From Gammaproteobacteria bacterium (GTDB taxonomy: Bacteria; Pseudomonadota; Gammaproteobacteria; SZUA-229), in NCBI GenBank assembly GCA_026998145.1, contig JALTRC010000152.1, positions 1-12,701 on the forward strand: DNA of 12,701 nucleotides, given 5' to 3'. The translations under genes and the position numbers were made by a program. Under the pieces are notes generated by a model. It saw only the letters and a program-made list of their open reading frames with translations, searched no databases and was not told the origin of the DNA. Shown here in pieces: positions 1 to 7,309 of this stretch (the stretch's first letter is position 1; each line of letters starts with the position of its first letter).

Positions 1-1210
1 TGGCAATTTTCTGGGCATCTCTCACATGGTAATAGCCCACATTATAAGCGGCCAGTGCAAACCAGGTTTTATCCGGTTCGGGAATATCATCGGCAAAACG
101 GTTTTTAATTTTTGTTAAATACTGGGCGCCGCCAAAAATACTGCTCTTGGGATTAAGCCGGTTTTTAATGCCCATCTGTCCAGCGGTTTCCCGAGTTAGC
201 ATCATAATGCCCCGTACCCCGGTGGGGGAGATGGCCCGTGGATTCCAGTGGGATTCCTGATAGCCCATGGCGGCCAGCAGTTTCCAGTCAAGCCCATAAA
301 GCTCAGCGGCCTCTTCAAACAGCGGCCGGTATTTGCTCAGCCGATTATTAATATGCCGCAGGTAGATGCGGTTGCCCACATAATCAAACTGGGTCACATG
401 GCCATAATGGCGTTCAACCAGCTGGGTGAGTTCGCCATTATTTAACACCTTCCAGAAAAAGCTCATGCTTTTGTCATAAAGGCTGCTGTCTTCACTTTTG
501 GGAAAGGCCCAGGCCAGCTGCTTCGGCTCGGAAATATCAAAGGCAATGCGCAGATTCAGCATAAAGCGCTGATTCATATCCACTTCGTTGGAATCGGCAA
601 TGGTGTAATCAATCTGCTGCTCATCAACCTGCTGTAAAAGCTCCTCGCTTTCAACTCCCGTGCGGGCATTCCACTGTAATTCCGGGTATTGTTTTTTGAG
701 TGCCTGCAGGGTTTCAACATGGCTGGAGCCAGCCACTACGTCAAGTTTGCCACCGCTCAGGTCCTGATAGGTTTTGGGGCGTTTGTTTTCCCGGTGATAA
801 ACCAGCTGCTCGGTTATGGTTTGATAACTGGCCGCAAAACGTACCCGTTTTTTTCGGGATTCGGTTACCGTCAGGCCAGCCGCGGCAAAATCGGCCTTGC
901 CCTGATCCAGCAGGGTAAAAATATCGTTTAAGCTGTCCGGTGTGATGACCTTGAGTTTTACCCCCAGGGAATCGGCAAACAACTGAGCCAGTTCATATTC
1001 AAAGCCGGTAGGGCCTTCCGGGCCTTCGTAATAGGTGGTGGGGCTATTGCGGGTGATAATGGTAAGTTCGCCCGTATTGAGGACTTTTTGCAGGGCAGAG
1101 GGTTTAAATATTGTGGGTACGACTCTGAACAGTAGCAGAATCAGGCTGGCGAGTAATAGCAGGGATAATCCCATAATACGACAGCGGGGGCTCTGCAAAG
1201 GGGTACTCAA
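1..1210 (-). CDS. mltF: Membrane-bound lytic murein transglycosylase F, 3'-truncated by window edge
   Basis: MltF cleaves the glycan strands of peptidoglycan non-hydrolytically at the cell envelope. About 403 codons are visible; E. coli MltF has 518, so the last ~110 residues lie outside the window. Order from the start: a hydrophobic N-terminal signal/anchor (about residues 13-35, no lipobox cysteine), a periplasmic amino-acid-binding-like domain (about 42-275, with GFEYELAQLFADSLGVKLKV and DYTIADS blocks), then a lytic transglycosylase (SLT) domain. The SLT domain has the YQESHW motif; its Glu (codon 254-256, residue 319) matches catalytic Glu314 of E. coli. It is followed by SPTGVRG and later ALAAYNVGY. 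I chose a TTG start at 1210 because AGGA sits 8 nt upstream. The in-frame ATG at 1174 has no Shine-Dalgarno and would give a protein 12 residues shorter. Identity is firm; the start is not. Confidence 0.93.
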   Translation of the reverse strand, partial: MSTPLQSPRCRIMGLSLLLLASLILLLFRVVPTIFKPSALQKVLNTGELTIITRNSPTTYYEGPEGPTGFEYELAQLFADSLGVKLKVITPDSLNDIFTLLDQGKADFAAAGLTVTESRKKRVRFAASYQTITEQLVYHRENKRPKTYQDLSGGKLDVVAGSSHVETLQALKKQYPELQWNARTGVESEELLQQVDEQQIDYTIADSNEVDMNQRFMLNLRIAFDISEPKQLAWAFPKSEDSSLYDKSMSFFWKVLNNGELTQLVERHYGHVTQFDYVGNRIYLRHINNRLSKYRPLFEEAAELYGLDWKLLAAMGYQESHWNPRAISPTGVRGIMMLTRETAGQMGIKNRLNPKSSIFGGAQYLTKIKNRFADDIPEPDKTWFALAAYNVGYYHVRDAQKIA

Positions 1211-1239
1211 GCGACAGTTCCTGTAAAACAATTCCCTAC

Positions 1240-1268
1240 AGTATAGTTTTTAGGCCCGGCCGTGGCTA
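1240..1268 (-). promoter_or_regulatory. Candidate sigma-70 promoter of mltF
   Basis: On the minus strand a TATACT -10 box (1240-1245) is preceded at 17 nt by TAGCCA (1263-1268), which matches the -35 consensus at only 4 of 6 positions. It lies in the 85-bp gap between xthA and mltF, so mltF may have its own promoter. Read-through from xthA is equally possible. This is a pattern match only. Confidence 0.35.
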
Positions 1269-1295
1269 CACCTGTATGGGTGAATATCCGCTTAT

Positions 1296-2108
1296 CTAAA
1301 GGCTGAATTCGCTCCATACAGGGCAGTGATCAGAGGGTTTTTCCATGGCCCGCACATCATAATCAATGCCGCTGTCGGTACAAAGCTGCTGCAATGTCTC
1401 GGTGGCCAGGATCAGGTCGATACGCAGCCCCCGTTTGGGTTCCCGTTCAAAGCCTTTGCTGCGGTAGTCAAACCAGCTAAAACGGTCATCCACATCCGGA
1501 TGCAGCTGGCGGAAACTGTCGATCAGGCCCCAGTCATACAGCTTTTGCAGCCATTCCCGCTCTTCGGGTAAAAAACTGCACTTTCCGGTTCGCAGCCAGC
1601 GCTTCATATTATCCGGGCCTATGCCAATATCCCGATCTGTGGGGGCGATATTCATATCACCCATCACAATCAATGGCTCATCGGCTGAGTATTCGTTTTG
1701 CAGCAACTTCAGTAGCCTGGCGTAAAAATCCCGTTTGGCAGGAAACTTGGTGGGATGGCTATTGCTTTCACCCTGGGGGAAATAGCCATTCATAATGGTA
1801 ATCAGCTGGCCGTTTATATCATATTTGCCACTGATAAAACGGCGCTGGGCATCTTCCGCTTCACCCTTAAACCCTTTCTGTATTTCAATGGCCGGCTGTT
1901 TGCTGAGCAGGGCAACCCCATAGTGGGTTTTCTGGCCGTAAAAGCTGGCGTGGTAGCCCAGCTCCTCAATCATCTGGGTGGGGAAGTCTGCATCCTGCAC
2001 CTTGGTTTCCTGAATGCCAATAACATCCGGCTGATGCCGTTCAATAATGGCTTTAAGCTGGTGCTGGCGCATACGAATACTATTGGTATTGAATGAAATA
2101 ACTTTCAT
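1296..2108 (-). CDS. xthA: Exodeoxyribonuclease III
   Basis: XthA is a Mg-dependent 3'-5' exonuclease and the major AP endonuclease of base-excision repair. The 270-residue protein aligns with E. coli XthA (268) almost without gaps. All expected active-site residues are present: Asn7, Glu34 (in QETK), Tyr109 (in NGYFPQGES), Asp151 and Asn153 (in GDMNIAPTD), Asp231 (in RIDL) and the C-terminal Asp260-His261 (in KPSDHCPVW). The start is the ATG whose protein begins MKVISFN, which is the family N-terminus; only a weak GGA lies upstream. It is divergent from gloB across 64 bp and lies 85 bp upstream of mltF on the same strand. Nothing unusual is seen. Confidence 0.97.
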   Translation of the reverse strand: MKVISFNTNSIRMRQHQLKAIIERHQPDVIGIQETKVQDADFPTQMIEELGYHASFYGQKTHYGVALLSKQPAIEIQKGFKGEAEDAQRRFISGKYDINGQLITIMNGYFPQGESNSHPTKFPAKRDFYARLLKLLQNEYSADEPLIVMGDMNIAPTDRDIGIGPDNMKRWLRTGKCSFLPEEREWLQKLYDWGLIDSFRQLHPDVDDRFSWFDYRSKGFEREPKRGLRIDLILATETLQQLCTDSGIDYDVRAMEKPSDHCPVWSEFSL

Positions 2109-2121
2109 ATTGTTCCGTGGT

Positions 2122-2150
2122 TTGACTGGGTAAAAACGAGCCTGTACTGT
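2122..2150 (+). promoter_or_regulatory. Candidate sigma-70 promoter of gloB
   Basis: TTGACT (2122-2127, 5 of 6 to consensus) is followed after 17 nt by TACTGT (2145-2150, only 3 of 6). It lies in the divergent xthA/gloB spacer and points at gloB. The poor -10 box keeps confidence low. GTAC-T-GTAC at 2144-2152 is a small symmetrical element over the -10. Confidence 0.35.
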
Positions 2151-2172
2151 ACCATCGATGTTTTAAAAGATC

Positions 2173-2997
2173 ATGATTGTTATGTTAGAAATTACCCCGA
2201 TTCCTGCCTTTTCCGATAACTATATCTGGATGCTGAAACGTCCGGATTCTCCCAGGGTTGCGCTGATTGATCCGGGGGATGAAAAAGCCATTATGGCTTA
2301 TCTGCAAAAGCACAAACTGCAAGCCATTGCCATATTGATTACCCATCAGCATTATGACCATACGGGGGGCGTGGCGGCACTGGTAAAAGCCTTTCCGGGT
2401 ATTGAGATTATCTGCCCGAATCGGGAACCTTCCAAAACAGCCCTGAGCATTGATTTACCCATACAGAATTTAATAACCACACCGGCAGAAGACGGCAGCC
2501 AGATACAGATTGAAGAACTGGATATAAGTTTTAAAGTGATGAGTATTCCGGGCCATACGCTGGATCATGTGGCCTATTATGGGGAAGAGGCTGTTTTTTG
2601 CGGAGATACCATCTTTGGCTGTGGCTGTGGATTTTTATTTAGTGGCACAGCTGAGCAGATGGCGGCATCCATGAACAAACTGGCCGCATTGCCGGGGCAA
2701 ACGCGCATGTATTGTGGCCATGAATATACACTGGACAATATCGGTTTTGCCAAATGGGTGGAGCCGGATAATCCGGCCATTTTACAGCGGGATAAAATAG
2801 AAATGGAAAAACAGTTAAAGGGGCTGCCGACCATTCCATCCACCATTGAGCTGGAATTAAAAACCAATCCCTTTATGCGTTTTAAAGAGCCGGTGGTGAT
2901 ACAGGCCGCAGAAAAATATGCAGGTCACAAATTAAATACTGATGGTGAAGTATTTGCGGCGATTCGGGAATGGAAAAACAAACAGTACGATGCATAG
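2173..2997 (+). CDS. gloB: Hydroxyacylglutathione hydrolase (glyoxalase II)
   Basis: Glyoxalase II hydrolyses S-D-lactoylglutathione to D-lactate and glutathione, the second step of methylglyoxal detoxification, in the cytoplasm. The metallo-beta-lactamase fold is shown by THQHYDH (residues 57-63, metal ligands His58, His60, Asp62, His63), His128 in PGHTLDH, Asp145 in FCGDT and His183 in CGHEYT. The glyoxalase II C-terminal domain follows, with the NPFMRF block. At 274 residues it is slightly longer than E. coli GloB (251). ATG 2173 has a purine-rich AAAAGA upstream. ATG 2182 gives MLEITPIPAF, closer to the usual family N-terminus, so the start is uncertain by three codons. It is followed after 16 bp by the glutamate dehydrogenase gene, probably co-transcribed. 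Confidence 0.95.
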   Translation: MIVMLEITPIPAFSDNYIWMLKRPDSPRVALIDPGDEKAIMAYLQKHKLQAIAILITHQHYDHTGGVAALVKAFPGIEIICPNREPSKTALSIDLPIQNLITTPAEDGSQIQIEELDISFKVMSIPGHTLDHVAYYGEEAVFCGDTIFGCGCGFLFSGTAEQMAASMNKLAALPGQTRMYCGHEYTLDNIGFAKWVEPDNPAILQRDKIEMEKQLKGLPTIPSTIELELKTNPFMRFKEPVVIQAAEKYAGHKLNTDGEVFAAIREWKNKQYDA

Positions 2998-3013
2998 GTG
3001 ATCAGGTGTAGTC

Positions 3014-4333
3014 ATGGCAGAAAATAATAAACAGGAAAATCTTGACCCGCGGGTGATCAGTCAGCAGCAGTTTCAGCGGGCGATTAGTCATCTAAAAAAT
3101 ATGAAAGCGGGTCTGATTGATTTTTTAAATTCACCCAAACGCACAGTGAGTGTCTGCTTTCCCATTGAAATGTCAGATGGTTCCGTTTCCAGTTTTCACG
3201 GCTATCGGGTTTTACATAACAGTGCGATGGGGCCGGGTAAAGGGGGAATACGTTTTCACCCTGAATTAACCCAGCAGGAAGTCACCGCCCTGGCTTCATT
3301 AATGACCTGGAAATGCGCCTTGTTAAATGTGCCATTTGGTGGTGCTAAAGGCGGTGTTATCTGTGATTCAAAAGCCCTGAGTGAAAATGAATTGCGCCGT
3401 ATTACCCGTCGTTTTATTACCGAGCTAAGCCAGAATATTGGCCCCCATACGGATATACCGGCACCGGATATGTATACCAATGAACAAACCATGGCATGGA
3501 TTTATGACACCTATGATGTGCTCTATCCAGGCCATAATAATCGTTCGGTGGTAACCGGCAAGCCGATTGATCTGGGCGGCTCATTAGGCCGTCGTGAGGC
3601 AACCGGCCGAGGCTGTATGAATGCAACAGAGCAGTTTTTATCCCACGGTCTAATTGATGGCCTGAAAAATTTAAAAGGTGCCCGGGTTGTGGTGCAGGGG
3701 CTGGGAAATGTTGGTGGCGTGGCGGCGCGATTATTTGCAAAACAGGGGGCCAGAATTATTGCCGTTAGCGATAGTCAGGGAGGTATACACCATGAAGAAG
3801 GCATTGATATGGATGCCGCGCTGGCCTTTAAAAAACAACATGGCACTATTGTTGGTTTGCCTGAAACACTCACCCTCACCAATGAAGACCTGTTGCAACT
3901 GGATTGTGATATTTTAATTCCCGCCGCTATGAGCAATCAGATCTGTGCCCACAATGCCCATAAAATAAATGCCAGGCTGGTTGTTGAAGCCGCCAATGCA
4001 CCTACTACGCCGATGGCCGATGATATTTTATATGCGCGAGGAATACCGGTATTGCCGGATATTTTATCCAATGCGGGCGGTGTGGTTGTGAGTTATTTTG
4101 AATGGGTGCAGAACAACCAGAATGAATCCTGGGAGCTGGATATTATTGAACATAAACTAAAACGAAAAATGGTTTATGCGGTTGATACAGTGGTAAAGCG
4201 TTGGAAACAGCTTGAGCAAGAATGCCAGCAGGCCTGCGGCAAGGAACTGCGATCTGATCTTCGCACTACGGCACATATGATCGCCATAGAACGGGTGGCC
4301 AGGGTGACGCTGGAACGGGGAATCTGGCCCTAG
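3014..4333 (+). CDS. gdhA: Glutamate dehydrogenase (Glu/Leu/Phe/Val dehydrogenase family)
   Basis: The enzyme interconverts glutamate with 2-oxoglutarate and ammonium using NAD(P), in the cytoplasm. The 439-residue length fits the small hexameric NAD-type enzymes (GudB/RocG-like). Visible motifs are GPGKGGIRFHP (residues 73-83), substrate Lys100 in TWKCAL, catalytic Lys112 in GGAKGGV, Asp152 in PAPDMYTNE, and a Rossmann GLGNVGG (229-235). Asp253 ends the second beta strand (VSDS), where an acidic residue usually favours NAD over NADP; cofactor choice remains an inference. An AGGTG lies a few bases before the ATG. The stop codon falls at the very edge of the MITE-like element that follows, so that element may shape the 3' end of this mRNA. 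The symbol gdhA is used generically. Confidence 0.93.
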   Translation: MAENNKQENLDPRVISQQQFQRAISHLKNMKAGLIDFLNSPKRTVSVCFPIEMSDGSVSSFHGYRVLHNSAMGPGKGGIRFHPELTQQEVTALASLMTWKCALLNVPFGGAKGGVICDSKALSENELRRITRRFITELSQNIGPHTDIPAPDMYTNEQTMAWIYDTYDVLYPGHNNRSVVTGKPIDLGGSLGRREATGRGCMNATEQFLSHGLIDGLKNLKGARVVVQGLGNVGGVAARLFAKQGARIIAVSDSQGGIHHEEGIDMDAALAFKKQHGTIVGLPETLTLTNEDLLQLDCDILIPAAMSNQICAHNAHKINARLVVEAANAPTTPMADDILYARGIPVLPDILSNAGGVVVSYFEWVQNNQNESWELDIIEHKLKRKMVYAVDTVVKRWKQLEQECQQACGKELRSDLRTTAHMIAIERVARVTLERGIWP

Positions 4334-4492
4334 GGAGCATCTGAATAACTCATGAACTCACATTTCACATTTAAAATACGCAGCCTCTGCGTTGCAAATC
4401 TTCCCGAGCCTGCTATTGGGTGCGATTCGACGCCTTGATGCCACGTATTTTAAACGCAAACTGTTTCGTCCAGAGTTAATCAGAGGCTTCCT
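4332..4492. mobile_element. MITE-like element with 49-bp imperfect terminal inverted repeats
   Basis: Left arm 4332-4380 and the reverse complement of right arm 4444-4492 align without gaps over 49 bp with 36 identities. The outer 20 bases agree at 17 positions (core CTGAATAACTC versus CTGATTAACTC), and the inner 11 bases (TTTAAAATACG) are identical. The 63-bp centre (4381-4443) has no open reading frame of note. The element fills the space between the convergent glutamate dehydrogenase and cls genes, overlapping the former's stop codon by two bases. No target-site duplication is evident. It looks like a short non-autonomous element moved in trans, or a long hairpin serving as a bidirectional transcript end. 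The outer termini resemble the ends of some insertion sequences, but I cannot name a family. Confidence 0.65.
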
Positions 4493-4496
4493 GGCT

Positions 4497-5951
4497 TTAT
4501 AATAAAGGTGCGGCCAGCTGCGCCGAATTTTCCAGTAGTCGCTGGAATACATGCCTTTGTTTCCAGTCGTCTAAATGGATGCGGGAAGATTGTTGAATAT
4601 AGCTTTCCTGCATACCAACTATCTTGCGAGTAAATTCCTGATTATAAATAATCAGCGACAGTTCAAAGTTCAGCCACAGGCTGCGAATATCCATATTAAC
4701 CGAACCAAATAAACAGAACTCACCATCCACGGTAATGGATTTTGTATGTAATAAATTATTATTAAAATTATAAATTTCGACACCGGCTTCCAGCAGCTCC
4801 TCATAAAAAGACTGGCCGGCGTATTTCACCAGCTTTGAATCATTTTTATCCGGCACTACCAGTTTAACCTTTACCTGTCGATTGGCAGCTGATATTAGCG
4901 CCGTGTGAATGGCTTCATCTGGTACAAAATAGGGGCTGGTAATAATCAGTTCTTCCCGGCTGGCGTAAATCAGCGTTAGCATAATTTTTTGAATAGCCAT
5001 GGCGCGGGGGAAGGGGCCGGATGGCATCACCTGTACCGCAATGGCCGGTTCTGGATGGGGTTTTAAATAAGTGGTTTTATGGAAGGTTTTAAGTTCGATG
5101 CCAGTAGTAATTTGCCAGTCGATACTGAAGGTGCGTTCCAGCTCTTCAACAACCGGGCCTTCCATGCGGGTCATGGCATCGATCCATTCACCCACATCTT
5201 CATCTCGCTTGAATAAACTGGGGTCTGCCATATTCTGGCTGCCAGTGTAGCCAATGGCGCTGTCAATAATAATCACTTTGCGGTGATTGCGAATATCGGC
5301 GCGGGAGAAGATAGTGGTAAATAAACCCACCGGAAAACTCACTGCGATTTCAACACCGGCATTTTTTAATATCTGCCGGCGTGTGCTTTTAAGAAAATCA
5401 CCACTGCCGATATCATCCAGTAGCAAACGGCATTCCACCCCCCTTTGTGCGGCGAGAATTAAGGCATTTTCAACTTCCGTAATACGGCCTTCAGAATCCC
5501 AGATATAAAATTCAAGGTGACAGCTGGTTTGCGCCTGATTGATATCTTCAATCAGCTGATCGAGCAGACCGTGTGATTCAAGAAATAATGTCATCAGGTT
5601 GCCTTTTAAAACGGGCAGGCCATCAATGGCCTGGGCAAGGTGATAAACAGGATGCGCCTTGTGAGGAATATAACTTTCATCGGCAATCGCCCGTTTAAAC
5701 AGGGAGTTTCGCCAATGATCGTATAAGGGGTGAATTTCTTTTATGCGCTTTAGATATTTTTCACTCACCCGGCTTTCCCCGATGGCCAGATAAATAATGC
5801 CACCCAGAATCGGAAAACTGAGAATAATCGCCAGCCAGGCCAGTAATGTGCTTAAGGGACGGCGACGCAATATAATGCGTATGGCCAGCACAATTACCAG
5901 CAGGCTGTGCAAGCTCATGGTTAGAATATAAAGAATATTATTGTCTTGCAT
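4497..5951 (-). CDS. cls: Cardiolipin synthase (phospholipase D superfamily)
   Basis: The enzyme makes cardiolipin by phosphatidyl transfer at the cytoplasmic membrane. The 484-residue protein has two N-terminal membrane helices (about residues 5-26 and 33-56) and two HKD motifs: His223-Lys225-Asp230 (NHRKVIIIDSAIGYTGSQN) and His402-Lys404-Asp409 (LHTKSITVDGEFCLFGSVN). This layout and length match ClsA of E. coli (486 residues; His224 and His404). The start overlaps the end of the upstream gene by 14 bp, so translation is probably coupled. A second Met at residue 12 is a less likely start because it would trim the first membrane segment. The stop lies 4 bp beyond the MITE-like element. Confidence 0.95.
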   Translation of the reverse strand: MQDNNILYILTMSLHSLLVIVLAIRIILRRRPLSTLLAWLAIILSFPILGGIIYLAIGESRVSEKYLKRIKEIHPLYDHWRNSLFKRAIADESYIPHKAHPVYHLAQAIDGLPVLKGNLMTLFLESHGLLDQLIEDINQAQTSCHLEFYIWDSEGRITEVENALILAAQRGVECRLLLDDIGSGDFLKSTRRQILKNAGVEIAVSFPVGLFTTIFSRADIRNHRKVIIIDSAIGYTGSQNMADPSLFKRDEDVGEWIDAMTRMEGPVVEELERTFSIDWQITTGIELKTFHKTTYLKPHPEPAIAVQVMPSGPFPRAMAIQKIMLTLIYASREELIITSPYFVPDEAIHTALISAANRQVKVKLVVPDKNDSKLVKYAGQSFYEELLEAGVEIYNFNNNLLHTKSITVDGEFCLFGSVNMDIRSLWLNFELSLIIYNQEFTRKIVGMQESYIQQSSRIHLDDWKQRHVFQRLLENSAQLAAPLL

Positions 5952-6567
5952 GCGGGTCTTTCTGAGCCTGTAGATCCTTTAATGCCTGCTGTAATTCCGC
6001 CAGGCGCTGGTTATAAACTTCTGCGTGACCATAATCCAGAAAATTTTCCTGTAAATAATGGGGGTCCGGTGAACGGCGGGCATGGCGAATAGGGCACCAG
6101 TATTGTTCCGTACGGGCGGTGACCTCTCTGACATACTCAATCAAACCATTGCCATAGCTACAATAGGTGCAGTTGAATTTCTGGATAAAGTTCAGGTAGG
6201 TCAGTTTATGCCGGTCGATAATAAAATAGGGGTCGCGTTTAACCAGTGGAATGCCGTAAATGGGAAAACAGATCCATTGATAAAAGGTCACAAATAGATC
6301 CAGTAACAGCATGGGAAAGAAGACACTGTATATGACCGGCGCCGATAATATATGCCCGATACGGGCCTGTTTTAAATATTCCCATACACCCACTCGGTAT
6401 TTTTTATTCAGCGCTTTTATTTCTTCCTGAAAATGAACCTTGCCCTGTTCCAGTGAATAGCGGAACTGGGTCTGTTTTTCTTCCATCAGGCTGTCTATTT
6501 CTGCTTCCAGTTCCTCTTCCAGTTGATGGAGTTTTTTGAGTAGATTGCCTAAATTATGGGTGGACAT
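5938..6567 (-). CDS. Unrecognised membrane/coiled-coil protein with CxxC, upstream of cls
   Basis: I do not recognise a named family. The 209-residue protein begins with a charged coiled coil (about residues 9-57, rich in Glu, Lys and Gln). One or two hydrophobic segments follow (about 73-104), then a soluble region with FPIYGIPLVKRDPY and DRHKLTYLN. Next come a cysteine pair CTYC (Cys133, Cys136), a third cysteine in YWCPIRHARR (Cys158) and a His-containing stretch, and finally a short C-terminal helix. The cysteine/histidine spacing could hold a metal or a disulfide; that is inference. The start at 6567 is chosen because AAAGGAA lies 5 nt upstream. An in-frame ATG at 6603 lacks any ribosome binding site. 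Its end overlaps the cls start by 14 bp, so it is likely translationally coupled to cls and may act with it at the membrane. Confidence 0.8.
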   Translation of the reverse strand: MSTHNLGNLLKKLHQLEEELEAEIDSLMEEKQTQFRYSLEQGKVHFQEEIKALNKKYRVGVWEYLKQARIGHILSAPVIYSVFFPMLLLDLFVTFYQWICFPIYGIPLVKRDPYFIIDRHKLTYLNFIQKFNCTYCSYGNGLIEYVREVTARTEQYWCPIRHARRSPDPHYLQENFLDYGHAEVYNQRLAELQQALKDLQAQKDPHARQ

Positions 6568-6729
6568 AGGGTTCCTTTGAGGATTGAGATAACAGGCTGC
6601 CATATTATCTGATGGGACAGATCATAAATAGCCTTAGATGCGAATGTGAAGGGATTCAGGCAAAAATAAGCATTATCAAACTGTGATTGTGTTGGCAGAA
6701 ACGAAACGACGAACGGTATAGTGCTTATA

Positions 6730-6757
6730 TTGAAATATAATTAATTACTAATATAAT
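6730..6757 (+). promoter_or_regulatory. Sigma-70 promoter of first sulfur-globule-like gene
   Basis: TTGAAA (6730-6735) and a perfect TATAAT (6752-6757) are separated by 16 nt in a very AT-rich stretch. The predicted transcription start is near 6764, giving a leader of about 61 nt. The 12-base block ACTAATATAATT spanning the -10 recurs at the second sulfur-globule-like gene (8101-8112). This strong promoter fits a structural protein needed in bulk. Confidence 0.75.
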
Positions 6758-6763
6758 TAACAC

Positions 6764-6791
6764 ATGGTTAGATAACCATAAGCGCATGAAA
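6764..6791 (+). promoter_or_regulatory. 5'-terminal stem-loop and conserved leader box, copy 1
   Basis: ATGGTT (6764-6769) pairs with AACCAT (6774-6779) around a 4-nt loop. The first stem base lies at the predicted transcription start. Directly after it comes AAGCGCATGAAA (6780-6791), identical to the sequence after the equivalent stem of the second gene (8134-8145). A stem at the extreme 5' end is a known way to protect bacterial mRNAs from 5'-end-dependent decay. A regulatory role for the 12-base box is inference. Confidence 0.6.
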
Positions 6792-6824
6792 AATTGACGT
6801 TAAACAAATGATAAAGGTGATCTT

Positions 6825-7226
6825 ATGAAAACTTTAAAAGTTCTAGCAATCGCTGCAGCTCTGGCTGTTTCTGCTTCTGCCAATGCATGGTGGGGTCCTT
6901 TCGGTAACAATGGTTACAATAACGGTTATAACAACTGGAATAACAACGGTTGGGGTAACGGCATGGGTGACTTCATGGGTGATGGAAACTTCGGTTTCAA
7001 CATGAGTGGCAATGCCCGTGGTAATGGCCAGGGTTATGGTAACAATGGCTGGAATGGTTATAACGGTTACAATGGTTATAACGGCTATGGCTATGCGCCA
7101 TACGGTTACGGTCCAGCACCCGCCCCTTACGGCTATGCTCCTGCTCCTTATGGCTATGCTCCTGCTCCTTATGGCTATGCTCCAGCTCCTCAGCAGGCGC
7201 CACAGCAGGCTCCAGCACAGAAGTAA
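6825..7226 (+). CDS. Sulfur-globule-like Gly/Asn/Tyr-rich exported protein
   Basis: This resembles the sulfur globule proteins (SgpA/SgpB type) that coat periplasmic sulfur deposits in bacteria such as Allochromatium. The 133-residue precursor has a Sec signal peptide (residues 1-21) with a clear cleavage site after Ala-Asn-Ala21, before Trp22. The mature part is an Asn/Gly/Tyr/Trp-rich stretch, then the core block FGFNMSGNARGNGQGYGNNG (57-76), GYN repeats (77-89) and a Pro/Ala/Tyr tail with three PYGYAPA repeats (101-121). It ends in Gln/Pro/Ala. There is no cysteine. Glycine codons are GGT or GGC with a single GGA, as in highly expressed genes and unlike its neighbours, which use GGG freely. 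AAGGTGA lies 4 nt before the ATG. No sulfur-oxidation enzyme is in the window, so sulfur storage is inferred from family resemblance. Another exported coat or matrix role is possible. Confidence 0.75.
   Translation: MKTLKVLAIAAALAVSASANAWWGPFGNNGYNNGYNNWNNNGWGNGMGDFMGDGNFGFNMSGNARGNGQGYGNNGWNGYNGYNGYNGYGYAPYGYGPAPAPYGYAPAPYGYAPAPYGYAPAPQQAPQQAPAQK
7125..7187 (+). repeat. Three 21-bp in-frame tandem repeats
   Basis: Three adjacent 21-bp units start at 7125, 7146 and 7167. They differ at two positions only (one C/T, one T/A, both silent) and encode PYGYAPA three times. The near-identity suggests recent duplication and possible length variation between strains. Confidence 0.9.
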
Positions 7227-7254
7227 AAGGTAATTCTTTTTAAGTGTTATAAAG

Positions 7255-7288
7255 AGAGCTGGTCGCGCAAGTGCCCGGCTCTTTTTTT
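7255..7288 (+). terminator. Intrinsic terminator/attenuator between globule gene and membrane-protein gene
   Basis: AGAGCTGG (7255-7262) pairs with CCGGCTCT (7275-7282), with one G-U pair and a 12-nt loop, followed by a T run to 7288. It lies 29 bp after the first globule stop and 22 bp before the next gene, for which no separate promoter is evident. Partial read-through would give much coat protein and less membrane protein. Confidence 0.65.
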
Positions 7289-7309
7289 GATTAATCAGGA
7301 GTCAGGACA

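Noticed and set aside
1..1210. Plain amino-acid ABC transporter binding protein
   Set aside because: The binding-protein-like domain is followed by an SLT domain with YQESHW and AAYNVGY, which together define MltF.
6568..6603. Twelve-residue N-terminal extension of the protein upstream of cls, from ATG 6603
   Set aside because: No ribosome binding site precedes 6603, whereas AAAGGAA sits 5 nt before the ATG at 6567.
6607..6622. Small inverted repeat ATCTG/CAGAT in the spacer before the first globule gene
   Set aside because: A 5-bp match with a 6-nt gap is expected by chance in this much sequence.
7125..7187. Short CRISPR-like repeat array
   Set aside because: The 21-bp units abut without spacers and keep the reading frame, so they are protein-coding tandem repeats.
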